Origin: an uncultured Prevotellaceae bacterium
GTDB taxonomy: Bacteria; Bacteroidota; Bacteroidia; Bacteroidales; Bacteroidaceae
Direction: 5' to 3'
Length of the DNA: 35,992 nt
Assembly (NCBI GenBank): GCA_946186505.1
Contig: CAMHNI010000039.1
Location: forward strand, 1 to 35,992
Both the position numbers and the translations under genes were made by a program. Within the stretch, counting starts at the first letter, position 1. Each line of letters opens with the position of its first letter. Under the pieces are notes generated by a model. That model was not told the origin of the DNA, made no database searches, and saw only the letters and a program-made list of their open reading frames with translations. Below are positions 25,802 through 33,254 of the stretch, in pieces.

Positions 25802-25840
25802 TCGCTCGACCGAAGGTCGCTTCGCTTGCGAAGAACTCCT
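25802..25840 (+). repeat. Twin-hairpin 39-bp element, copy 1
   Basis: Two adjacent hairpins, CGACC-GAA-GGTCG and CTTCGC-TT-GCGAAG, followed by AACTCCT. A perfect copy in opposite orientation is at 32268-32306. It sits between pme and the kinase-like gene and touches the pme stop codon. Nonamer units of the type AGGAGTTAT/AAGAGTTAA adjoin it (about 25783-25800). Confidence 0.8.
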
Positions 25841-26822
25841 AAAACCCCGTTTCCGGATTCCACTCACTGCTGTAGCTGAACACCCGCTGGGGCGTTACCT
25901 GCTGAGCTTCCTTCTTAGTGAGCTGACGGCTCCAGGCGACGCGGGTGGCCGCAGAGGCTCCCTCACCCCGGTTGTTGTATTCCAGGTAACGGGCGGTCTT
26001 CTCGTTCTCGGTGTTGTTCCAGTTGTGCCATCCCTCGGGACAGATGTGGCGGCCCAGTTCGCTGTTCATGAACAGCGTATAGCCATAGGGACGCCAGGGA
26101 CGACCCAGATAGACCTTGCTGACACCCTCAGCGGCAATGAGGCGGCAGTTGTTGAACACATAGCCGTAAGACTGGTCCTGAGGTGTCGAGGCAGCGGTGA
26201 CGTAGGAGTTGGCGAGGCTCTCGATGGTGCAGTCCTCAAACCACGCCGTCGATGGTCCGAAGATAAAGTCAGTAGTGCCGCAGATATAGCAGCCCCTGAA
26301 ATAGAGGCGTGTGCCTGACTGTCCGGTGTATATGGTATCTTGATGACCTATGAAGCGGCAGTTGACGAACACGAGGCGGTCGCCCTCGGTATGCAGGGCC
26401 ACTGCCTGTCCCAGACGTGCCGAGTTGTTCTCGACGGTCAGGTTCTTCAGCGTGATGTTGCACCCTTCTATACGAAGGGTGTAGGTGCGGAAGGTGCCCA
26501 TGCCATTAGGTCTCTCAGCGGTCTTGATGTTGGCATGGTCGTCATAGGTGATGATGGTCTGATCGCGGTCCTCGCCGCACAGCTCGATGTTCTGCAGCCA
26601 CTGTGGGATGATGAGTTTCTCCTTGTACGTACCTTTCTTAATATAGATGACCTTATGGTAGTCCATAAAGGCACGGCACACCTCGATAGCCTCATCGACA
26701 GTGCGGAACTGGCCGGTGCCGTCGCGGGCCACGACCAGTGTGTCAGGATTGTCATACTTTCCAGCAGCAACAGCCACCAGTGTTGTCAGTAGTAGTGTAG
26801 TCAGTACGATTAGCTTTTTCAT
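25839..26822 (-). CDS. Pectin methylesterase (carbohydrate esterase family 8), secreted
   Basis: The enzyme removes methyl groups from homogalacturonan, releasing methanol and preparing pectin for lyases. The 327-residue protein has a signal peptide (MKKLIVLTTLLLTTLVAVAA) and a right-handed beta-helix. The CE8 catalytic set is complete: Q139 (GQAVAL), Q161 and D162 (GHQDT), D185 in DFIFG as nucleophile, and R241/W243 in LGRPW. Size and order fit single-domain bacterial pectinesterases. It starts only 6 bp after the rsh stop, an unusual partner for a housekeeping stringent-response gene, and is followed by the twin-hairpin repeat and the kinase-like gene. Proximity to susCD suggests a small pectin-related group, but no lyase or glycosidase is present. 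Confidence 0.93.
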   Translation of the reverse strand: MKKLIVLTTLLLTTLVAVAAGKYDNPDTLVVARDGTGQFRTVDEAIEVCRAFMDYHKVIYIKKGTYKEKLIIPQWLQNIELCGEDRDQTIITYDDHANIKTAERPNGMGTFRTYTLRIEGCNITLKNLTVENNSARLGQAVALHTEGDRLVFVNCRFIGHQDTIYTGQSGTRLYFRGCYICGTTDFIFGPSTAWFEDCTIESLANSYVTAASTPQDQSYGYVFNNCRLIAAEGVSKVYLGRPWRPYGYTLFMNSELGRHICPEGWHNWNNTENEKTARYLEYNNRGEGASAATRVAWSRQLTKKEAQQVTPQRVFSYSSEWNPETGF

Positions 26823-26828
26823 ATCGGT

Positions 26829-29102
26829 TTACATGATTTCAGAGATTTCCTTCAGGTCAGCCACCTGCTTCAGGTTGTTGATGATCAGTCGCACGTCCTG
26901 ACGGTCGTGAACCCGCAGCTCAAGTGTACCCTCGAACATGCCGTCGTCACAGGTGATGGTCAGGTTGCGGATGTTGACGTTCATCTGCGACGAGATGACC
27001 TTTGTCACGTCGTTGAGCAGCCCCACGCGGTCAATGCCGCTGATGCGGATGGTAGCAACGAAGAAGAGGCGCTTGTGCATGTCCCATTTCACGTCGAGGA
27101 TGCGGTTGCCGAAACCCGACTTCAGCTTGTCGGCAATGGAGCAGTTACGCTTGTGTATTTCTATCTGGTTCTTGTTGTCGATATAGCCTAAGGCATCGTC
27201 ACCGGGGATGGGGTGACAGCATGTAGGGAACTTGTACTGGCGGATATTGTCGTCAGTGATGTAGATGGGCTTCTTGCGGTTGAACTTCTCGGGGACGATG
27301 AACATCTCCACCTCCGTCTGCTCCTCCGGTTTCTTAGCCTTGACGAAGGGCACGTAGCGGCGCCAGCCACCGGTGCCGCCGTCTTTCTTCTTCTTGTTCT
27401 TACCGTCCAGCTCATCCAGGTCCTTTTCGCCCAGGATGACAGTCTTCTCGCCCAAGGCCTGGAAGAAATCCTCGCGGCGGCTGATGTCGTGGTACTCGGC
27501 CAGCTGGTCGGCAACGGCATGGGAGTACTCGCGGTTGTTCTTGGTGAGCCACTCCGTCAGCAGCTCCTCGCCACGCTTCATCACCACACGGTTGTCGCGG
27601 CGCAGGGCAGCCTGTATCTTACCCTTGGCCTTGGCGGTGGAGACGAAGTTAACCCAGGCGGGCTGCACGTGCTGCGACTTCGAGGTGAGTATCTCCACCT
27701 GGTCACCGCTCTGCAGGCGGTGGCTCAGGGGCACCAGTTTGTGGTTCACCTTCGCACCGATGCAGTGGGTGCCGAGGAAGGTGTGGATGGAGAAAGCAAA
27801 GTCGAGGGCGGTACACCCGGCGGGCATGGTCTTGATCTCGCCCTTCGGCGTGAAGACGAAAATCTCCGAGGCGAAGAGGTTCAGCTTGATAGCATCGAGG
27901 AAGTCCATGGCATCGGGCTGTGGGTCGTCAAGGATTTCCTTGATGGTGCGCAACCACTCGTTCAGCTCGGCCTCATCCTCGGTGTATTCCTCCTCGTCGT
28001 CACCCTCTTTATATTTCCAGTGGGCGGCCAGTCCCTGCTCGGCCACCTCGTCCATGCGGTCTGAGCGTATCTGCACCTCTATCCAGTGTCCCTGTTTTGA
28101 CATCAGCGTGACGTGCAGAGCCTGATAGCCATTGGTCTTGGGGTGGTTGAGCCAGTCACGCAGACGGTCGGGGTGGCTCTTGTAGATCTTGGAGATGGCA
28201 ACGTAGATATTGAAGCACTCATTGACCTCCTCCTCGCGCGAACGGGGAACGAAGATGATGCGCACGGCGAGGATGTCGTAAATCTCCTCGAAGGATACGT
28301 GTTTGTTCTGCATCTTGCTCCAGATGGAGTACGGGGTCTTGATGCGCTCCTTGATCTGGTATTTGATACCCATGGGGTCGAGGACCTCACGGATGGGGGT
28401 GGTGAACTTGTCGAACAGCTCGTGGCGCGAGACCTGGGTCAAAGCCAGTTTCTGCTCGATGGCAGCAAACTCCTCAGGATGTTCAAACTTGAAACTGAGG
28501 TTCTCCAACTCGGACTTGATCTTATAGAGACCTAAGCGGTGGGCCAGCGGGGCATAGATATAGAGCGTCTCGCCAGCAATCTTGTACTGCTTGTTGGCAG
28601 GCTGCGAGTCGAGCGTCCGCATGTTGTGCAGACGATCGGCAATCTTGATGAGGATGACACGGATGTCATCGCTCATCGTCAGCAGCAGCTTCTTGAAGTT
28701 TTCGGCCTGCGCCGAGGCCTGCTCGCCGAAGATGCCACCCGAGATCTTGGTCAGCCCATCGACAATCTGTGCAATCTTCGGACCGAAGATGTTCTCGATG
28801 TCCTCGACGGTGTAGTCGGTGTCCTCGACGACATCGTGCAGCAGTGCCGAGCAGATGCTCGTCGAACCGAGACCAATCTCCGAACAGGCTATCTGCGCCA
28901 CGGCAATGGGGTGCATGATATAGGGTTCGCCCGACAGGCGGCGTACCCCCTTGTGTGCCTGGCGTGCAAAGTTGAATGCCTTGGAAATCAGGTCCACCTT
29001 CTTGCGGTGGCGAGTGGTAAGATAACTGTCTAACAGCTGCTGGAACGCGCCGGATATCAGTTCATCGTCTGCCTGTTCGCGTTTTTTCTCTTCTTCATCC
29101 AT
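26829..29102 (-). CDS. rsh: Bifunctional (p)ppGpp synthetase/hydrolase (RelA/SpoT family)
   Basis: Rsh makes and degrades the alarmone (p)ppGpp in the stringent response. The 757-residue protein has the HD hydrolase domain (H64, H89-D90, E93-D94 in LLHDVVEDT; KIADRLHNMRTL at about 153-164), so hydrolysis is likely intact. The synthetase domain follows with YDILAVRIIF at about 275 and NGYQALH at 324-330. A TGS domain (about 413-475) and a C-terminal ACT domain (about 680-757) complete the long RelA/SpoT form. It has a strong Shine-Dalgarno sequence, AGGAGG with 7 bp spacing, unlike its neighbours. The gene follows the lytic transglycosylase by 28 bp, the usual Bacteroidales order, and is itself 6 bp from pme. 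Confidence 0.96.
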   Translation of the reverse strand: MDEEEKKREQADDELISGAFQQLLDSYLTTRHRKKVDLISKAFNFARQAHKGVRRLSGEPYIMHPIAVAQIACSEIGLGSTSICSALLHDVVEDTDYTVEDIENIFGPKIAQIVDGLTKISGGIFGEQASAQAENFKKLLLTMSDDIRVILIKIADRLHNMRTLDSQPANKQYKIAGETLYIYAPLAHRLGLYKIKSELENLSFKFEHPEEFAAIEQKLALTQVSRHELFDKFTTPIREVLDPMGIKYQIKERIKTPYSIWSKMQNKHVSFEEIYDILAVRIIFVPRSREEEVNECFNIYVAISKIYKSHPDRLRDWLNHPKTNGYQALHVTLMSKQGHWIEVQIRSDRMDEVAEQGLAAHWKYKEGDDEEEYTEDEAELNEWLRTIKEILDDPQPDAMDFLDAIKLNLFASEIFVFTPKGEIKTMPAGCTALDFAFSIHTFLGTHCIGAKVNHKLVPLSHRLQSGDQVEILTSKSQHVQPAWVNFVSTAKAKGKIQAALRRDNRVVMKRGEELLTEWLTKNNREYSHAVADQLAEYHDISRREDFFQALGEKTVILGEKDLDELDGKNKKKKDGGTGGWRRYVPFVKAKKPEEQTEVEMFIVPEKFNRKKPIYITDDNIRQYKFPTCCHPIPGDDALGYIDNKNQIEIHKRNCSIADKLKSGFGNRILDVKWDMHKRLFFVATIRISGIDRVGLLNDVTKVISSQMNVNIRNLTITCDDGMFEGTLELRVHDRQDVRLIINNLKQVADLKEISEIM

Positions 29103-29109
29103 TGTTTTT

Positions 29110-29115
29110 CCTCCT
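29110..29115 (-). promoter_or_regulatory. Strong Shine-Dalgarno sequence of rsh
   Basis: AGGAGG stands 7 bases before the rsh ATG. Most starts in this window have no such sequence, as is usual in Bacteroidetes, so its presence here is notable. Confidence 0.6.
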
Positions 29116-29130
29116 ATACATTATATATAG

Positions 29131-30498
29131 TTATCTCCTCCGTCCCTTACGCTTGGCTCGTGCCTTGCGGGCGGTCGTCTTTTTACGGGCAGTAGTCTTG
29201 CGGGCGGTGGCCTTGCGGGTAGTAGCCTTGCGGGCAGTAGCCCTGCGGGTAGTGGCCCTGCGGCCCTTGCGCTTGACGGTGGCCTTGCGGCCCTTCTTAG
29301 CTTTCTTATAGGTAGTGAATGTCAGCACCTCCTCGTTGACAGCCACCTCGTCGCGGCGGCTGAGCAACTCGCTTGCATTGTAGTTACAGATAGAATCCTG
29401 ATTGTCGATGAAGCGGGTGACATCGTTCATGGCGAGCTTGATGGCCGAGGGCTTGGTCAGTCCGGGCACGATGTCGCGGCGGTACTGCGGGTTCAGCGAG
29501 CGCAGCATCTCGATGTCGAGGTCCAGGACGGCAGCTATCTGCGCCAGGTGGACGTTGCGGTTCACCACGACGGTGTCGGTGGTGGCGGGCAGCTTCGTCC
29601 TCAGCGCACAGATATTGTGGGCAGAGTAGTAGGTCATGATGTAGTTGGCGGCGATGAAGGCGGGCACGTAGCCACGGGTCTCGCGGGGCAGGTAGGGGTA
29701 GATATGCCAATAGTCCTTGACGTTGACCGTCGAGTCCTTTGCGGCAGTCTGCGCACGGTGTATGGCCTTGCTGATGTTGCCGGGACCGCAGTTGTAGGCG
29801 GCGATGACCAGGCTCCAGTCACCGAAAATCTTGTAGAGGTCGCGCAGGTAGCGGGCGGCGGCATAGCTGGACTTCACGGGGTCGCGGCGCTCATCGACCA
29901 GCGTGGTCACCTCCAGTCCGTACTGCTTGCCGGTGACGAGCATGAACTGCCACAAGCCGGTGGCACCCACACGTGAGACGGCCTTCGGGTTGAGTGCCGA
30001 CTCGATGACGGGCAGATACCTCAGCTCTAAGGGCAGGCCGTAGGCATCAAGGGCTTCCTCGAAGATGGGCATGTAGAAGTTGCTGGCACCGAGCATATAG
30101 CTGACCGAATGGCGCAGACGACCGGCATAGCGGTCGATGAACTTCTGTACCACGTCGTTATAGGGCAACTCCATGATGGCCGGTATGCGCCTCAGACGGT
30201 CGATGTATGCCTCGCGGTCGTAGGCGGGGTTCTCGTCGGCCGTCCGGCAGTCCTCGTCCTGACTCAGATAGGCCTTCGACATATACATGTTTAGCAGCGA
30301 GTCCAGGTCGTAGGTCATGGCCTCGGGGAAATCTATCATCTCCTCGTTGCCTTCCTGATCGACGACCATGACCTCATCCTCGGTCATCTCTATCTCGTCT
30401 TCCTCTTCGTCGTCTTCATCGGGGTCGAATATGTCCTGTGCCTGCATCGCACCGATGGAGGCAAACAGCATGGCTATCAATAATAGGTATTTCTTCAT
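29131..30498 (-). CDS. Lytic transglycosylase (MltD-like) with acidic N-terminal and histone-like basic C-terminal tail
   Basis: The enzyme cleaves peptidoglycan between MurNAc and GlcNAc in the periplasm. The 455-residue protein has a signal peptide (to QAQ at 21), a very acidic stretch at about 24-43 (DPDEDDEEEDEIEMTEDE) and an SLT domain at about 130-260: VIESALNP with catalytic E166, GATGLWQFM, and AYNCGPG at 234-240. A weak LysM-like segment lies at about 300-350. The last 58 residues (398-455) are almost only K, R, A and T, in pentapeptide units such as RKATA and RRATT, like eukaryotic H1 or bacterial histone-like tails. In relatives I would expect LysM repeats at the end; here the tail seems to replace them. 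It could bind anionic wall polymers, lipopolysaccharide or DNA. The gene is in the conserved parAB-DUF5683-LT-rsh order. Confidence 0.9.
   Translation of the reverse strand: MKKYLLLIAMLFASIGAMQAQDIFDPDEDDEEEDEIEMTEDEVMVVDQEGNEEMIDFPEAMTYDLDSLLNMYMSKAYLSQDEDCRTADENPAYDREAYIDRLRRIPAIMELPYNDVVQKFIDRYAGRLRHSVSYMLGASNFYMPIFEEALDAYGLPLELRYLPVIESALNPKAVSRVGATGLWQFMLVTGKQYGLEVTTLVDERRDPVKSSYAAARYLRDLYKIFGDWSLVIAAYNCGPGNISKAIHRAQTAAKDSTVNVKDYWHIYPYLPRETRGYVPAFIAANYIMTYYSAHNICALRTKLPATTDTVVVNRNVHLAQIAAVLDLDIEMLRSLNPQYRRDIVPGLTKPSAIKLAMNDVTRFIDNQDSICNYNASELLSRRDEVAVNEEVLTFTTYKKAKKGRKATVKRKGRRATTRRATARKATTRKATARKTTARKKTTARKARAKRKGRRR
29161..29300. repeat. 15-bp minisatellite coding the basic tail of the lytic transglycosylase
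   Basis: Units like GTAGCCTTGCGGGCA repeat every 15 bp about eight times with few changes; each codes five residues of the R-K-A-T-A type. The pattern suggests growth by slippage. Confidence 0.75.
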
Positions 30499-30525
30499 CT
30501 GTTTTGTCTGTTCTTGGTTTTGATG

Positions 30526-31284
30526 TTAAAAATTCAGGCTGCAGTTCACCCCGAGCGACGAGGCGTATATGGGGTTGTCAATCATGGGGTTGCCGATGAC
30601 CGTGGGCTGTACCTTCAGGCTGAGGTCCTTGGAGATGTCGAACACCGACAGCTCGGCATCGACGTAGGCATCGATGACGCTGACGGCATAGATGCCCACC
30701 ATCACGAAGAAACTCAGGTCACGCCACCGGCGGTACTTGTCCTTACGCTTCTTGAACAGCGTCTGATAGCGAGACACGTTGCTGTCGTCAATCTTCCGGC
30801 CCAGGTGCATGATCTTGTTGTAGCTGGCCGTCCCCGGGTCGGAATCCATGATGTCTAAATAGTACTGTGAGTACTCCTTGTACATCATGTTGTTCCAGGT
30901 CAGGGCATAGATGCACCCCATAAACCCGCCGTAGAAGATGGGCAGTTTCCAGTACTTGCGATTGTAGATCTGTCCGCCGCCGGGGATGACCAAAGCCAGC
31001 CACAAAGCCCGCTGCGGGTCGGGGGTCCAGGTTGACCAGTCACGCCCGGGCTTCCGGCCCAGTGTGACGGTGGTGTCCGGCAGTGCCAGCCTCATCTCCA
31101 GGTCCTTGACGTCACCTTCCACCACGGTGTCGAGCGGTGCCAGGTCGTCTAAGAGTGCCGAGTCGCTGCTGATGACAAAGATAGAGTCGCTGTCGGCCGG
31201 CTCATACCGCGTGGAGTCCGTCTGGGCCAGACAGCCCAGACAGGTCGAGAGCATGACCATCAATACTGCAAGCGTCTTCTTCAT
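30526..31284 (-). CDS. DUF5683-type membrane/envelope protein, function unknown
   Basis: From ATG 31284 the protein has 252 residues. A GTG four codons upstream is rejected because it lies in the heptamer repeat and ATG gives a normal signal peptide (MKKTLAVLMVMLSTCLGCLAQ). The central part PQRALWLALVIPGGGQIYNRKYWKLPIFYGG is the DUF5683 signature, with two likely membrane-embedded helices, and RRWRDLSFFVMVGIYAVSVIDAYVDA near the C-terminus supplies another. The role is unknown; the position between parB and a lytic transglycosylase is conserved in Bacteroidales and suggests envelope biogenesis linked to the cell cycle. Confidence 0.85.
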   Translation of the reverse strand: MKKTLAVLMVMLSTCLGCLAQTDSTRYEPADSDSIFVISSDSALLDDLAPLDTVVEGDVKDLEMRLALPDTTVTLGRKPGRDWSTWTPDPQRALWLALVIPGGGQIYNRKYWKLPIFYGGFMGCIYALTWNNMMYKEYSQYYLDIMDSDPGTASYNKIMHLGRKIDDSNVSRYQTLFKKRKDKYRRWRDLSFFVMVGIYAVSVIDAYVDAELSVFDISKDLSLKVQPTVIGNPMIDNPIYASSLGVNCSLNF

Positions 31285-31318
31285 CTCACTTCTCACTTTT
31301 CACTCTTCACTTCTCACT
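31285..31318 (-). repeat. Heptamer tandem repeat over the parB stop codon
   Basis: On the coding strand the gap reads AGTGAGA, AGTGAAG, AGTGAAA, AGTGAGA, AGTGAG and then the next gene's ATG. The parB stop TGA (31309-31307) is inside the second unit, so the last residues of ParB (RSEK) come from the repeat. Confidence 0.75.
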
Positions 31319-32236
31319 TCTTCCGTCCAGCACGTTCATGATACGCTCCAGCTCCTCCTCGCTATTGAAGGCAATGCTGATCTTACCCTTGCCCTTCGGC
31401 GAGCAGGTCATCTGGACCTTTGTCTGGAAGAAGTCTGCCAGACGGCGGCGCAGGGTGTCATACTCCTCCGAGAGCTGTGACCGGGCACCGTCGCCCTTCT
31501 TAGTACCCTTGATGTCCTCACCGTTCTTCAGCGTCTGCACCATCTCCTCGACCTTGCGCACGGAGTAGCCTTGCTTCTGCACCTCCTTGAACAGCTTAAT
31601 CTGCTGCGAGGGACTGTCTAATGACAGCAGGGCACGGGCATGGCCCATGTCGATGGCCTTGTCCTTCAGGGCCATCTGCACCTGGGCGGGGAGCTTCAGC
31701 AGGCGCATGTAGTTGGTGACGGCGGCACGGCTCTTACCCACGCGCTCCGAGATCTTGGCCTGCGTCATGCCCGTGGTCTCGGCCAGATGCTGGTAGGCCA
31801 AGGCTATCTCGATGGCGTTCAGATCCTCACGCTGGATATTCTCCACCAGCGCCATCTCCATCACGTTCTCGTCCTCGACGGTACGGATATAGGCGGGGAT
31901 AGCCGTCAGACCGGCTATCTGCGAAGCCCGCCAGCGGCGTTCGCCGGCAATGATCTGGTAGTGGTTGTCACTGGTCTGGCGCAGCGTGATGGGGGCGATG
32001 ATGCCCATGGCCTTGATGCTGCCGGCCAGCTCCTCGAGTGCCTCAGGGTCAAACTCGCGGCGGGGCTGGTCGGGATTAGGCTCTATCTGGCTGATAGGTA
32101 TCTCACAGAGGTTCGACGACCCTTGAGTCCTCACCTCCGAGGTGTCTATCAGCGCGTCCAGTCCGCGACCGCTACCGATGTCGTCCAGTCCGCGACCCAG
32201 GACGCTGCTGTTTGCATATTTCTTCTTGACTGCCAT
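31307..32236 (-). CDS. parB: Chromosome-partitioning protein ParB (Spo0J)
   Basis: ParB is a CTP-dependent clamp that loads at parS sites and spreads along DNA to position the origin and recruit SMC. The 309-residue protein has box II GERRWRA at 98-104, ENIQRE at 132-137, and a helix-turn-helix at about 150-176 (GMTQAKISERVGKSRAAVTNYM). The C-terminal dimerisation part ends in ELERIMNVLDG. Size is usual for the family. It follows parA after a 76-bp gap that contains one twin-hairpin element and nonamer repeats. The stop lies in a heptamer repeat shared with the gap to the next gene. Confidence 0.97.
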   Translation of the reverse strand: MAVKKKYANSSVLGRGLDDIGSGRGLDALIDTSEVRTQGSSNLCEIPISQIEPNPDQPRREFDPEALEELAGSIKAMGIIAPITLRQTSDNHYQIIAGERRWRASQIAGLTAIPAYIRTVEDENVMEMALVENIQREDLNAIEIALAYQHLAETTGMTQAKISERVGKSRAAVTNYMRLLKLPAQVQMALKDKAIDMGHARALLSLDSPSQQIKLFKEVQKQGYSVRKVEEMVQTLKNGEDIKGTKKGDGARSQLSEEYDTLRRRLADFFQTKVQMTCSPKGKGKISIAFNSEEELERIMNVLDGRSEK

Positions 32237-32250
32237 TCGTTTATTATTAA

Positions 32251-32277
32251 AGAGTTAAAGGAGTTAAAGGAGTTCTT
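32251..32277 (+). repeat. Nonamer tandem repeat next to twin-hairpin copy 2
   Basis: AGAGTTAAA, GGAGTTAAA, GGAGTTCTT follow each other and run into the twin-hairpin element. The same nonamer family adjoins copy 1 near 25783-25800, so hairpins and nonamers may form one composite unit. Confidence 0.6.
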
Positions 32278-32306
32278 CGCAAGCGAAGCGACCTTCGGTC
32301 GAGCGA
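32268..32306 (-). repeat. Twin-hairpin 39-bp element, copy 2
   Basis: Exact reverse complement of the element at 25802-25840, in the parA-parB gap. Hairpins TTCGC-AA-GCGAA and CGACC-TTC-GGTCG are adjacent; relative to the genes the element is in the opposite orientation to copy 1. Confidence 0.8.
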
Positions 32307-32312
32307 AGGGAG

Positions 32313-33077
32313 TTATAGACTTCGGCTAATAATCTCCTTCGCCAGTGCCAGGTGGTTCTTGGCACCTGTGGAGTCGGCGTCGTAGAGTATGACGGGCAGA
32401 CCATGCGACGGACTCTCCGACAGCTTGACATTGCGCTGGATGACCGTCTTGAACACCAGCTCCTGGAAGTGGCGCTTCACCTCGTCGTAGATCTGGTTAG
32501 CCAGGCGCAGGCGTGAGTCGTACATCGTCAGCAGGAAGCCCTCGATTTCCAACTTCGGGTTCAGCTTCGACTTGATGATCTTGATGGTGTTCAGCAACTT
32601 CGAGATACCCTCCAAGGCGAAGTACTCGCACTGTACGGGGATAATGACTGAGTCGGCTGCCGTCAGGGCATTCACAGTGATGAGTCCTAACGACGGCGAA
32701 CAGTCTATCAGGATGTAGTCATACTCATCCTGAATGGGGGCGAGAATCTGCTTGATGACCTTCTCACGGTCGTTCAGGTTCAGCATCTCTATCTCGGCAC
32801 CCACCAGATCGATGTGACTCGGGATGATGTCCAGCCCTTCAATGTCGGTCGTATAGATAGCATCGTGAACGTCGGCTCTGTCGATGATGCACTCATAGAT
32901 GGAGCAGTCCACCTCCTGGATGTTCACACCCAGGCCGCTCGAGGCGTTGGCCTGCGGGTCGGCATCGATGACCAGCACCGACTTCTCATACGTGGCTAAT
33001 GAGGCTGCCAGATTGATGGTCGTCGTGGTCTTTCCCACGCCGCCCTTCTGGTTTGCCAATGCAATGATTTTTCCCAT
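32313..33077 (-). CDS. parA: Chromosome-partitioning ATPase ParA (Soj)
   Basis: ParA is the deviant Walker ATPase that works with ParB to separate chromosome origins. From ATG 33077 the protein has 254 residues and starts MGKIIALANQKGGVGKTTTT, with the deviant Walker A motif (K11, K16). DYILIDCSPSLGLITVNAL is the Walker B region. The frame extends 29 codons further up, but these cross the promoter box at 33120-33127 and lack family similarity, so the inner ATG is chosen. It is the first gene of the long unit ending at the terminator near 24174, and is divergent from the topoisomerase IV gene. Confidence 0.96.
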   Translation of the reverse strand: MGKIIALANQKGGVGKTTTTINLAASLATYEKSVLVIDADPQANASSGLGVNIQEVDCSIYECIIDRADVHDAIYTTDIEGLDIIPSHIDLVGAEIEMLNLNDREKVIKQILAPIQDEYDYILIDCSPSLGLITVNALTAADSVIIPVQCEYFALEGISKLLNTIKIIKSKLNPKLEIEGFLLTMYDSRLRLANQIYDEVKRHFQELVFKTVIQRNVKLSESPSHGLPVILYDADSTGAKNHLALAKEIISRSL

Positions 33078-33119
33078 TTTCAATCTTCCTTTTACCTTGT
33101 TAAAAAGCAATACAGACTG

Positions 33120-33148
33120 CAAAGGTACACAATTATTACGAGAAACAA
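33120..33148 (-). promoter_or_regulatory. Promoter of parA
   Basis: TACCTTTG (33127-33120) is preceded by TTG (33148-33146) at 18 bp. The leader to the ATG is about 37 nt. Confidence 0.65.
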
Positions 33149-33196
33149 CACGTTTTAACCGCAAATTTAGCTTTTTTGCACAAAATTCACCACGGG

Positions 33197-33231
33197 TTTG
33201 TCGGCAAAACAGATTTTTTTTCGTACATTTG
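33197..33231 (+). promoter_or_regulatory. Promoter of the topoisomerase IV gene
   Basis: TACATTTG (33224-33231) fits the -7 box; TTTG (33197-33200) is a possible -33 box with a somewhat long 23-bp spacer. It is back to back with the parA promoter. Confidence 0.55.
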
Positions 33232-33254
33232 CACGGAATTAGCTAAAACAATTT

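Noticed and set aside
29102..29311. 69-codon plus-strand frame rich in Leu, Arg, Ala and Val
   Set aside because: It is the antisense reading of the 15-bp repeat coding the basic tail of the lytic transglycosylase.
25802..32306. Invertible segment between the two 39-bp elements
   Set aside because: The inverted copies could recombine, but inversion would split the parA-rsh operon and no recombinase is present; there is no sign of a switch.
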